NCBI GenBank assembly: GCA_029247985.1 | Contig: JAQWKF010000059.1 | Coordinates: forward strand, 1-13,771 | Direction: 5' to 3' | Source: Flavobacteriaceae bacterium | Lineage (GTDB): Bacteria; Bacteroidota; Bacteroidia; Flavobacteriales; Flavobacteriaceae | Length of the DNA: 13,771 nucleotides | Shown here: positions 1-8,050 of the stretch, one piece after another | Layout: every line of letters starts with the position of its first letter | Position numbering within the stretch: position 1 is the first letter of the stretch | The notes under the pieces: model-generated | The model's database searches: none | The model's input: only the letters and a program-made list of their open reading frames with translations | Told to the model about the DNA's origin: nothing | Made by a program: the position numbers and the translations under genes

Positions 1-1
1 G

Positions 2-1885
2 GCTTACATAGGCTATTGGGGAGATCACCAAATCATTTACTTACTGAAGTTCTTAGAGTTTATCGAAGATTATTATCCAAACAAGCTCAAAGAATATTTC
101 AACCAAGATTTGTTTGTTTATGCCAATGTGCCTTACCGCATTAAGAGCTATCAAGACATTTTAAAAGATTCAAAAAATACCATTGAATTTGACTTTGAAT
201 GTGAAAAAAATATTCAATTCAAACGCGATGAAATAGGTGTAGATGGTGCCTTACTTAGAGACCAAACAGTATTTATATACAAGGTCAACTTTATCGAAAA
301 GATTTTGGCTACTGTTTTATCAAAAATATCAAACTTTATCCCTGAAGGGGGTATCTGGATGAATACCCAACGCCCAGAATGGAATGATGCGAACAATGCC
401 TTAGTAGGCAATGGGGTTTCCATGGTAACGCTATACTATTTAAGACGTTTTTTACGCTTTTTTGAAAACATGATTGAGACATCTTTTGAAATGGATGTGC
501 CAATTTCTAAAGAGCTACATGTGCTGTTCGGCCAAGTATGCGATGCCTTTGAGCAACATAAAAATCTCTTGAAAGGGAGTTTTAGTGATGTCGAAAGAAA
601 AACGCTTATGGATGCTTTGGGTGAAGCAGGAAGCCAATACCGAATTACCATATATGACAAGCGCTTTTCTGGCGAAAAAGAAATGGTTTCAAAAGCAACA
701 TTGCTTTCATTCCTAAAAACAGCAACCTCATTTTTAGAGCACTCAATTGAGGCCAACAAACGAAACGATGGTATGTATCATGCGTACAATCTGATGACAT
801 TAAAAGCTGATGACGCCGTCAGCATTAGTCATTTGCCTGAAATGCTCGAAGGTCAGGTGGCTGTATTGAGTTCAGGGTTCCTATCTGCTCAAGAAAGCCT
901 AGACGTATTGGACAGCTTAAAGGCCAGCAGTTTATTTAGGAGAGATCAATACAGTTATATATTGTATCCCAACAAAGACCTGCCAAGGTTTGTTCACAAG
1001 AATACCATTCCAGAGGAAAAAATAGCAAATTCTGCTTTGCTTCAAAAACTTGTAGCAGATGCCAATTCGGAAGTCTTATCTCAAGATATTTCAGGAGAAT
1101 ATCACTTCAATGGTAATTTTAATAATGTGAAAAGCCTGCAAGCGGCATTAGCAGCATTACCTGGCCAGTATAAAAGTTTGGTTGAAAAAGAAACAGCTTA
1201 TGTTGAGCAAATTTTTGAAGACGTTTTTGATCACAAATCATTTACTGGAAGGTCTGGAACGTTTTTTGGGTATGAAGGCTTGGGCTCTATCTACTGGCAT
1301 ATGGTTTCAAAGTTGCAACTTGCCGTTTATGAAATTACCAAAGCAGCCATAGATAATAATGATGATCCGGCTTTGATTGGAAAGTTGTTTGACCACTACT
1401 ATGAAATAAATGCGGGCATTGGCGCGCACAAATCACCTGCGTTGTACGGTGCTTTCCCAACTGATCCGTATTCACACACACCTGCTGGAAAAGGCGCACA
1501 ACAGCCTGGTATGACAGGCCAAGTAAAAGAGGATATTTTGAGTCGATTTGGGGAACTAGGTGTTCGCGTCACAAATGGAACTCTAGGATTTGACCCTACC
1601 ATTCTACACACGGAAGAGTTTTTAGCCGAACCTAAGCAATTCAATTATGTAAATGTTACCAATCAAACGGTTTCAATGGCTTTGGATAAAGACAACTTGG
1701 CGTTTACCTACTGTCAAGTCCCCGTTATTTATAAAAAATCAACTGAAGCAGCCATAGAAGTAGTGCTGAATACAGGAGAATCTAAATTGTTTTCAGGACA
1801 ATATTTAGATAAAGAAACATCCCAACAAATCTTTCAACGAACAAATACCGTTAACAAAATAATTGTATCAACTTTGAAAGCATAA
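2..1885 (+). CDS. GH94-clan phosphorylase-like enzyme, probably GH149 beta-1,3-glucan phosphorylase (5'-truncated)
   Basis: The reading frame is open from base 2, so the gene enters from the left edge and only its last 627 residues are seen; known GH149 enzymes have roughly 1,100 residues. The likely reaction is cytoplasmic phosphorolysis of beta-1,3-gluco-oligosaccharides to glucose-1-phosphate. The visible part has the features of an (alpha/alpha)6-barrel phosphorylase: a YWGDHQ motif at bases 14-31, and RPEWNDANN, whose Asp codon at 386-388 aligns in my reading with the general-acid Asp of the WND motif in GH94 cellobiose phosphorylase. Further on come GYEGLGSIYWHMVSKL and a Gly-rich GMTGQVKED stretch (about 1510-1536) that may be the phosphate site. 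The family call rests on remembered motifs and on the neighbouring GH17, GH30 and sugar-symporter genes. GH161 or another GH94 relative is the main alternative. The first in-frame TTG at 110 is internal, not a start. Confidence 0.68.
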   Translation, partial: AYIGYWGDHQIIYLLKFLEFIEDYYPNKLKEYFNQDLFVYANVPYRIKSYQDILKDSKNTIEFDFECEKNIQFKRDEIGVDGALLRDQTVFIYKVNFIEKILATVLSKISNFIPEGGIWMNTQRPEWNDANNALVGNGVSMVTLYYLRRFLRFFENMIETSFEMDVPISKELHVLFGQVCDAFEQHKNLLKGSFSDVERKTLMDALGEAGSQYRITIYDKRFSGEKEMVSKATLLSFLKTATSFLEHSIEANKRNDGMYHAYNLMTLKADDAVSISHLPEMLEGQVAVLSSGFLSAQESLDVLDSLKASSLFRRDQYSYILYPNKDLPRFVHKNTIPEEKIANSALLQKLVADANSEVLSQDISGEYHFNGNFNNVKSLQAALAALPGQYKSLVEKETAYVEQIFEDVFDHKSFTGRSGTFFGYEGLGSIYWHMVSKLQLAVYEITKAAIDNNDDPALIGKLFDHYYEINAGIGAHKSPALYGAFPTDPYSHTPAGKGAQQPGMTGQVKEDILSRFGELGVRVTNGTLGFDPTILHTEEFLAEPKQFNYVNVTNQTVSMALDKDNLAFTYCQVPVIYKKSTEAAIEVVLNTGESKLFSGQYLDKETSQQIFQRTNTVNKIIVSTLKA

Positions 1886-1888
1886 TGT

Positions 1889-1908
1889 ATTTAAACTAAT
1901 TTAAACTA
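1889..1908 (+). repeat. Tandem direct repeat, 2 x 10 bp, in an operon gap
   Basis: Two perfect back-to-back copies of ATTTAAACTA fill half of the 42-base gap between the phosphorylase stop and the GH17 lipoprotein start. No function can be assigned. It could be chance in AT-rich DNA, or an unstructured leader that keeps the GH17 start accessible. It is followed by a seven-codon ATG reading frame (1908-1931) whose TGA overlaps the GH17 start codon. Confidence 0.6.
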
Positions 1909-1927
1909 TGGCGCTGCCAACTTGTAA

Positions 1928-3202
1928 ATGATGAAAACAATTCGAACGTATGGTTTTATTGTGTTTATCATTTTGATGGCTACTTCATGCAACACCTCCC
2001 ATCAAAAAATGAATAATTCTAACATAACAGCTGCGGAAATTTTAGGTAATCCAGATTACCTGGCTATTTCTTATGGCGGTTATAGAAAAAATACACGGGA
2101 CGTACAACCAACAATTGAGGAGTTAAAGGACGATATGAAAATCCTTTCCGCCATGGGGATTCGCATCATTAGAACGTATAATGTACACTTGCCACAGGCA
2201 GAAAATATCCTTGTTGCCATCTCAGAGCTTAAAAATGAAAACCCCTCATTTGAAATGTATGTCATGCTTGGTGCCTGGATTGATTGCTTAAATGCTTGGA
2301 CAGACAAAGTAGTTAATCACTATGTAGAAAGTCCTAGAAACGAAATTGAAATTGACAAAGCCGTTGAGTTGGCCAATAAATACCCAGACATTGTAAAAGT
2401 ACTTGCTGTTGGGAATGAAGCCATGGTAAAATGGGCCGAAAGTTACTATGTACAACCCGGCATTATTCTGAATTGGGTTTCCTATTTACAAACACTAAAA
2501 AAGGAAAGCAAACTTCCAAAAGACTTGTGGATTACCAGCTCCGATGATTTTGCTTCATGGGGAGGAGGAGATACAGCTTATCACAATTCGGATTTAGAGG
2601 ACTTGATACGAGCAGTGGATTATATTTCCATGCACACTTATCCCTTTCACAACACGCACTACAATCCAGCATTTTGGGAAGTAACCCAAGCCGAAGCCTT
2701 AGGTAATACTCAAAAAGAACTTATAGACGAAGCCATGCTACGTGCTAGAGACTTTGCCACTGACCAATACCACCAAGTAAAAAAATACATGGAAAGCCTG
2801 GGAGTTAACAAGCCCATACATATTGGTGAAACAGGTTGGGCTACCATATCAAATGGCTATTATGGCAGGAAAGGCTCTCATGCTGCAGACCAATATAAAC
2901 AGGCAAAGTATTATCGACTGATGCGCGCATGGGCTAAAGAAAACAAGGTGTCTTGTTTCTTTTTTGAGGCTTTTGATGAACCCTGGAAAGAGGCGCATAA
3001 CGCCAAAGGCTCCGAAAACCACTTTGGGTTATTCACTGTTGACGGCAAAGCCAAGTATGCACTTTGGGAAGCTGTTGACAAGGGTACTTTTGAAGGTCTT
3101 ACGCGTAATGGAAAATCCATAACCAAAACCTTTAATGGGGTAAGTGAAAACCTTTACATTTCTGTCCTTCCACCAAATGTCTTAGAGCTTAATCCAAACT
3201 AA
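1928..3202 (+). CDS. GH17 beta-1,3-glucanase lipoprotein
   Basis: This 424-residue protein belongs to glycoside hydrolase family 17, retaining TIM-barrel enzymes that cleave beta-1,3-glucans such as laminarin. A hydrophobic signal peptide ends in the lipobox MATSC, with the lipidated Cys at residue 21, so the enzyme is membrane-anchored in the periplasm or at the surface. The catalytic barrel spans about 45-400. The acid/base is E164 in AVGNEAM and the nucleophile is E301 in IGETGW; both are intact. The start is one of two adjacent ATGs (1928 or 1931), and either leaves the same signal peptide. It follows the phosphorylase gene by 42 bases and precedes the GH30 gene by 4, as part of one operon. 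Residues after the Cys (NTSHQ) lack the acidic run expected of a Bacteroidetes surface-export signal, which weakly favours the periplasm. Whether it acts endo or exo cannot be read from sequence. Confidence 0.9.
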   Translation: MMKTIRTYGFIVFIILMATSCNTSHQKMNNSNITAAEILGNPDYLAISYGGYRKNTRDVQPTIEELKDDMKILSAMGIRIIRTYNVHLPQAENILVAISELKNENPSFEMYVMLGAWIDCLNAWTDKVVNHYVESPRNEIEIDKAVELANKYPDIVKVLAVGNEAMVKWAESYYVQPGIILNWVSYLQTLKKESKLPKDLWITSSDDFASWGGGDTAYHNSDLEDLIRAVDYISMHTYPFHNTHYNPAFWEVTQAEALGNTQKELIDEAMLRARDFATDQYHQVKKYMESLGVNKPIHIGETGWATISNGYYGRKGSHAADQYKQAKYYRLMRAWAKENKVSCFFFEAFDEPWKEAHNAKGSENHFGLFTVDGKAKYALWEAVDKGTFEGLTRNGKSITKTFNGVSENLYISVLPPNVLELNPN

Positions 3203-3206
3203 TTTT

Positions 3207-4700
3207 ATGAAAACAAACATACTCTTAATCGGCTTAATATTTACCCTAATGGCAACTTCTTGTACAGACGGATCTCCTGAAATAACGGTATATGAGACTT
3301 CAGAAAGCGGAAATAAGCTAACGCAACTAAAAGACTTTAAAACCCTAGACGACCCTTCGAGCATTACCTTAGATACATCTAAGGAACTCCAAACCATTAC
3401 AGGTTTTGGAGGAGCTTTTACAGAATCATCTGCATATCTGCTCAATCAGGTAAGCAAAGCAAACAGAGACAAAATTTTAAAAGCATATTTTGCAAAAGAA
3501 GGGGCGCGTTATTCCCTTACACGTACACACATGAATTCATGTGATTTTTCGCTCAACAACTACTCTTACACGCCAGTTGCAGGTGATAAGGAACTTCTTC
3601 ATTTTTCCATTGACGAAGACAAAGACGATTTGATACCCATGATCAAAGATGCTATGGCTGTTTCTGAAGATGGTTTTAGGCTTTTCGCTTCCCCTTGGAC
3701 AGCAGTGCCATGGATGAAAGACAATAACAGTTGGGTTGGAGGGAAACTGCTACCTGAATACTACGATACTTGGGCTTTATTCTTTTCCAAATATGTTGAT
3801 GCTTACAAAGATCAGGGCATTGACATTTGGGGCTTTACTGTAGAAAATGAACCGCATGGAAACGGCGAAAATTGGGAGAGTATGCATTACTCTCCTGAAG
3901 AAATGACTCATTTTGTGCAGCATTTCCTCGGACCAAAACTCGAAGCTGATGGCAAAGGAGATTTGGTTATTTTAGGTTATGATCAGAACCGAGAAGGCCT
4001 AAAGGAATGGGTAGATGTCATGTACCAAGATGAGGCCTCATCTAAATATTACGATGGAACTGCCGTGCACTGGTATGAGAGTACTTATGACTATTTCCCA
4101 GAAGAATTACAATATGCACATCAAAAGGCACCAAACAAATATTTAATTCAAACCGAAGCTTGCATAGACGCAGAAGTTCCTGTTTGGCAAGACGACAACT
4201 GGTATTGGAAGAAAGAAGCCACAGACTGGGGATATGATTGGCGAGAAGCAGAAAAAAAATACCTACACCCCAAGTATGCACCAGCAAACCGTTACGCTAG
4301 AGATATTATTGGTTGCCTTAACAATTGGGTTGACGGTTGGGTTGATTGGAATATGGTATTGGATACCAAGGGAGGTCCTAACTGGGCAAATAACTGGTGT
4401 ATTGCTCCCGTAATAGTTGATACCGAGAAGGACGAAGTATACTTTACACCACTCTATTACATCATGGTACATTTTAGCAAATTTATTCGACCAGATGCTA
4501 AAGTAATTGATGCCCACAACTCAGACTCCGAATTGATGGTTACTGCCGCTAAAAATCCCGACGGAAGTATTGCTGTTGTTGTATTTAATGAAGGGAAGAC
4601 AAGGAAGAGTTTTGACTTAAAATTAGGTGAAATTTCAAAAAACATTTCGATTAGCCCTCAAGCTATTCAGACGATAACCTTTTCAAATCTAGCATTATGA
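3207..4700 (+). CDS. GH30 beta-glucosidase/beta-1,6-glucanase lipoprotein
   Basis: This 497-residue GH30 enzyme is a retaining (beta/alpha)8 barrel with a side beta-domain. The signal peptide ends at LMATSC (Cys19), so it is a lipoprotein. Early ITGFGGAFTESSA at about 64-76 is the classic GH30 opening. The acid/base is E215 in TVENEP and the nucleophile is E317 in IQTEACID. The last ~80 residues (SELMVTAAKNPDGSIAVVVFNE onward) form the typical C-terminal beta-sandwich. In characterised marine Flavobacteriia, GH30 enzymes beside GH17 remove beta-1,6-linked glucose branches from laminarin; the same role is inferred here. The subfamily is probably GH30_1 or GH30_3, which include glucosylceramidase-type enzymes and beta-1,6-glucanases. 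The gene lies 4 bases after the GH17 gene, and its stop overlaps the next start as ATGA, which suggests translational coupling to the transporter. Confidence 0.88.
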   Translation: MKTNILLIGLIFTLMATSCTDGSPEITVYETSESGNKLTQLKDFKTLDDPSSITLDTSKELQTITGFGGAFTESSAYLLNQVSKANRDKILKAYFAKEGARYSLTRTHMNSCDFSLNNYSYTPVAGDKELLHFSIDEDKDDLIPMIKDAMAVSEDGFRLFASPWTAVPWMKDNNSWVGGKLLPEYYDTWALFFSKYVDAYKDQGIDIWGFTVENEPHGNGENWESMHYSPEEMTHFVQHFLGPKLEADGKGDLVILGYDQNREGLKEWVDVMYQDEASSKYYDGTAVHWYESTYDYFPEELQYAHQKAPNKYLIQTEACIDAEVPVWQDDNWYWKKEATDWGYDWREAEKKYLHPKYAPANRYARDIIGCLNNWVDGWVDWNMVLDTKGGPNWANNWCIAPVIVDTEKDEVYFTPLYYIMVHFSKFIRPDAKVIDAHNSDSELMVTAAKNPDGSIAVVVFNEGKTRKSFDLKLGEISKNISISPQAIQTITFSNLAL

Positions 4701-7051
4701 AAAGCGGATCACACATAGTTCAGCATAACAAAGTTCCTATGGGCCAAAAGATTGCTTTTGGTTTCGGGATGTTAGCCAATCAAATGTTCCCAGCCATATT
4801 AGGAATATTTATGGTTGTATTGGTACAAGACTTGGGCTTTACTGGACGGATGTGGTCATTAATTTATTTTTTCCCAAGAATATTTGATTCTATAACAGAC
4901 CCAATTATGGGCTTTATATCAGACAATACAAAATCAAAATGGGGACGCCGCAGACAATATGTTTTGTTAGGCGCAATAGTGATGGGGGTAGCCTATATTT
5001 TTATGTGGCAACTTTTTAAGGAAAATACACTTGAATACAACTTTTGGTATTTCATTTTATGGTCTATTCTATTTTATTTAGGCCTTACCCTTTTTAGTGT
5101 TCCTTATGTAGCTATGGGGTATGAGATGAGCGACGATTTTCATGAACGTACAAGCATTATGGCTATTGCCCAATGGATTGGTCAGTGGGCTTGGGTAATT
5201 GCTCCATGGTTTTGGGTTATTATGTATGATCCAGAATGGTTTTCATCAGCAGACGTGGCCGTGCGAGAGCTTGCCATTTGGGTAGCTATACCCTGTACTA
5301 TTTTTGCCATGGTTCCAGCACTATTTATAAAAAGCAAGTCAACTGTTAATGAGGACTATGAACCGCTCAATATTGCCAACATAGGCAATAGTCTTCTAAA
5401 GATTTATTACAGTTTTGTGGAAGCGTTTAAAATCAAAGAATTTAGAAAATTATGTGGGGCCACATTTTTAATTTTCAACGCATTTAATACCGTTGCAGCA
5501 CTCACTTTTTTTGTTATCGTATACAAGCTCTTTAATGGAGATGCCGGAGCAAGTGGTATTTGGGTTTCTTTATTTGGCTGCTTGGGCGCCTTGGGTACCA
5601 CATTCATCGTAATTCCCATTATCACATGGATGTCAAAGAAACTTGGCAAGAAGCGAGCGTTTTTATTAGCTCAGGGCATTTCAGTCATAGGATATGCGAT
5701 GCTTTGGTTTTTATTTATCCCTGGAAAACCATGGATGTATATTATTGCACTTCCGTTTTTCTCTTTTGGCATAGGAAGTTTGTTCACTATCATGATGTCC
5801 ATGACTGCCGATGTAATTGACTTAGATGAGCTAAACACTGGGTTGCGAAGAGAGGGAATCTTTGGTGCTATTTATTGGTGGATGGTCAAGGTTGGTTTTG
5901 CTATTGCTGGCGCACTAAGTGGTGTTATTATCGCATTTGTTGGCTTTAATCCAGACCTTGCCACAACTGAACAGCAATCTGCCGTTGACGGATTACATGC
6001 CTTCTTTTGTTTCTTCCCTTTGGTGGGTACGCTTGTTGCTATGTACATCATGAGAAATTATAGCATTGATGAAACACGCGCAAATGAGATTAGACAACAA
6101 ATAAAAGCGCGTAAAGCCGCCCCTAAAACTCTTGTATCATATTATAAACAAGGAAAAATTAAGGAATTTACTGATGCTAATTTTAATAAGTCATTGTTGG
6201 GAGATGTTGATTTCAACAGCCTAGCTAAAGATGCGCAAACCAAGCTATTCAAAGACACCTTATCATATGGGCTTCATGGATTGTGCTTTAGCCCTTACAG
6301 AGAGAACCAAAATATAGGCCACAAACTTTCGAAAGCACAAATTAACGAGCGTATGGACATAGTAGCGCCTTACACCAAGTGGATTCGTTCGTTCTCTTGT
6401 ACAAACGGTAATGAGTTTATACCTGAGGCCGCAAGAACGAGAGGGCTAAAAACAATGGTAGGTGCTTGGATAGGAAATGATGCCGAGGAAAACAAGAAAG
6501 AAATTGACGCCTTGATCAAGCTTATTAAAAACGATCAAGTTGATATCGCGGTTGTGGGTAATGAGACTTTGATGCGAAATGAGCTCAGCGAAGCACAAAT
6601 AATTGATTATATCACTCAAGTTAAAAAGGCAAACCCAAAGGTTCTGGTGGGATATGTTGATGCTTATTACGAATTTATTCAACGACCAAAGCTGGTTGAT
6701 GCATGTGATGTAATTTTAATAAATTGTTATCCGTTTTGGGAGGGATCAACTATTGAATCTTCCACAGCATATCTAAAAGAAATGTACGAAGCTACAAGTA
6801 ATGTGGCCAAGAACAAACCCATTATTATAAGCGAGACAGGATGGCCAAATCAAGGTGAAAGTGTCGGAGCAGCAATTCCCACAGCGTCAAATGCAGCACA
6901 GTATTTTGTGAATGTAAATAGTTGGGCCAAACAAGCAAAAGTGCCCTTGTTTTACTTTTCCTCATTTGATGAGTCTTGGAAAGTTCATCACGAAGGAGAT
7001 GTTGGTTCGCGTTGGGGTATTTGGGACAAAAAAGAAAAATTAAAACACTAA
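4697..7051 (+). CDS. GPH-family sugar:cation symporter fused to a C-terminal GH17 domain
   Basis: This is a 784-residue two-domain protein. Residues ~15-452 form a 12-helix MFS transporter of the glycoside-pentoside-hexuronide (GPH) family. The signature runs from D64 through D68-P69 and D76 to the R84-R86 triplet, and a second one, ADVIDLDELNTG then RREGIFGA, covers ~371-391. After a basic linker (~453-480), residues ~481-784 form a GH17 domain with acid/base E623 in VVGNETLM and nucleophile E713 in ISETGWP. The positive loop after helix 2 puts the N-terminus inside; with 12 helices the hydrolase domain is also cytoplasmic. Inferred role: import of beta-1,3-gluco-oligosaccharides with cleavage or trimming as they arrive. 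There is no stop, frameshift or change in composition across the junction. The start overlaps the GH30 stop (ATGA). Transporter specificity is inferred from context only. Confidence 0.88.
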   Translation: MKSGSHIVQHNKVPMGQKIAFGFGMLANQMFPAILGIFMVVLVQDLGFTGRMWSLIYFFPRIFDSITDPIMGFISDNTKSKWGRRRQYVLLGAIVMGVAYIFMWQLFKENTLEYNFWYFILWSILFYLGLTLFSVPYVAMGYEMSDDFHERTSIMAIAQWIGQWAWVIAPWFWVIMYDPEWFSSADVAVRELAIWVAIPCTIFAMVPALFIKSKSTVNEDYEPLNIANIGNSLLKIYYSFVEAFKIKEFRKLCGATFLIFNAFNTVAALTFFVIVYKLFNGDAGASGIWVSLFGCLGALGTTFIVIPIITWMSKKLGKKRAFLLAQGISVIGYAMLWFLFIPGKPWMYIIALPFFSFGIGSLFTIMMSMTADVIDLDELNTGLRREGIFGAIYWWMVKVGFAIAGALSGVIIAFVGFNPDLATTEQQSAVDGLHAFFCFFPLVGTLVAMYIMRNYSIDETRANEIRQQIKARKAAPKTLVSYYKQGKIKEFTDANFNKSLLGDVDFNSLAKDAQTKLFKDTLSYGLHGLCFSPYRENQNIGHKLSKAQINERMDIVAPYTKWIRSFSCTNGNEFIPEAARTRGLKTMVGAWIGNDAEENKKEIDALIKLIKNDQVDIAVVGNETLMRNELSEAQIIDYITQVKKANPKVLVGYVDAYYEFIQRPKLVDACDVILINCYPFWEGSTIESSTAYLKEMYEATSNVAKNKPIIISETGWPNQGESVGAAIPTASNAAQYFVNVNSWAKQAKVPLFYFSSFDESWKVHHEGDVGSRWGIWDKKEKLKH

Positions 7052-7054
7052 TAC

Positions 7055-7966
7055 ATGTCATACAGAGAAGGGAAAGACTTTAGCCTAGAGGCACTTGAAT
7101 ACAAGTCTTATAAAGGTGTCAACTTTGACACCTATTCAAACAAAGAATTAAATAATCTATGGCGTAAAACACTCGATTCGGGTATGCATGGCATTTGCTT
7201 TAGCATGTATGAAGACGGTCAGGAGCCTGGAGATACGATCACTGAAGCACAAGTTGAAAGACGCATTAAGATTTTAAAGCCTTACTCCAAATGGATACGT
7301 TCATTTTCGTGTATTGAAGGAAACGAACATATTCCTAGATTAGCTCATAAACACGGTTTGAAAACTATGGTAGGCGCTTGGTTGAGTGATGACGATGAAA
7401 AAAACGAAGAGGAAATCAATGCTCTAATTGCTTTGGCAAACGAAGGATGCGTGGATATTGCCGCTGTTGGCAATGAAGTACTTTACAGAAACGACCTTTC
7501 TCTTGAAGCACTTTTAGATTTTATGAAACGTGTTCGCGCAGCAATACCGGAACATATTCCAGTAGGCTATGTAGATGCCTATTACGAATTTTCGGTACAC
7601 CCGGAGCTTGTGGAACATTCGGATGTAATATTGTCAAATTGCTACCCCTTTTGGGAAGGCTGTCCAGAAGCGTATGCGCTAAACCATATGCAACAAATGT
7701 ATGGGCAGGCTATGGATGCTGCAAAAGGGAAAAAAGTAATTATTACCGAAACAGGATGGCCAAGTAAGGGTGAGTCATTGAAAGGTGCTGACCCGGGTGA
7801 GGAACACGCCATGAAATATTTTATCAATACGCAGGCTTGGGCTAAAAAGTCCAACATAGACGTATTTTATTTTTCATCTTTTGATGAGTCATGGAAAGTG
7901 GGCCCAGAAGGAGAAGTAGGCGCCTATTGGGGACTTTGGGATAAAAATGAAAAATTAAAATTTTAA
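7055..7966 (+). CDS. Cytoplasmic GH17 glucan hydrolase, paralogue of the fused domain
   Basis: This 303-residue single-domain GH17 protein has no signal peptide or lipobox, so it should be cytoplasmic, unlike most GH17 enzymes. The acid/base is E141 in AVGNEVLYRN and the nucleophile is E232 in ITETGWPSKGES; the late FYFSSFDESWKV segment is also conserved. By eye it is about half identical over its full length to the C-terminal domain of the upstream transporter fusion, ending in nearly the same way (DKNEKLKF versus DKKEKLKH), which marks a tandem duplication. It starts 3 bases after the fusion gene and is the last gene of the glucan operon. Inferred role: trimming or transglycosylation of imported beta-1,3-gluco-oligosaccharides before phosphorolysis. 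It is much shorter than the exported GH17 because it lacks the leader and several loops. Confidence 0.88.
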   Translation: MSYREGKDFSLEALEYKSYKGVNFDTYSNKELNNLWRKTLDSGMHGICFSMYEDGQEPGDTITEAQVERRIKILKPYSKWIRSFSCIEGNEHIPRLAHKHGLKTMVGAWLSDDDEKNEEEINALIALANEGCVDIAAVGNEVLYRNDLSLEALLDFMKRVRAAIPEHIPVGYVDAYYEFSVHPELVEHSDVILSNCYPFWEGCPEAYALNHMQQMYGQAMDAAKGKKVIITETGWPSKGESLKGADPGEEHAMKYFINTQAWAKKSNIDVFYFSSFDESWKVGPEGEVGAYWGLWDKNEKLKF

Positions 7967-8039
7967 AATTCTTAATGTTTTTTTGTTAATAGCTGCCTTA
8001 TTACTTCTGAATAGTCTTTTAGACAATGCACAAGAAGTG

Positions 8040-8047
8040 TATCTTTG
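8040..8047 (+). promoter_or_regulatory. Bacteroidetes -7 element TATCTTTG
   Basis: This is a perfect match to TAnnTTTG. It ends only three bases before the ATG at 8051, so initiation at the usual distance would fall on or next to the start codon. No clear TTG -33 element stands at the expected spacing. Confidence 0.4.
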
Positions 8048-8050
8048 AGA

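Noticed and set aside
110..112. TTG as the start of the first gene
   Set aside because: The frame is open to base 2 and the residues before it (YWGDHQIIYLLKFLEF) fit the family, so the gene is simply cut by the window edge.
5560..5820. Open frame of 86 codons inside the transporter gene
   Set aside because: It overlaps well-supported transmembrane helices in another frame and has no protein-like features.
7954..7984. AT-only inverted repeat followed by seven T residues at the end of the glucan operon
   Set aside because: The stem has no G-C pairs, contains mismatches and overlaps the stop codon region, so it is too weak to call a terminator although the T run is suggestive.
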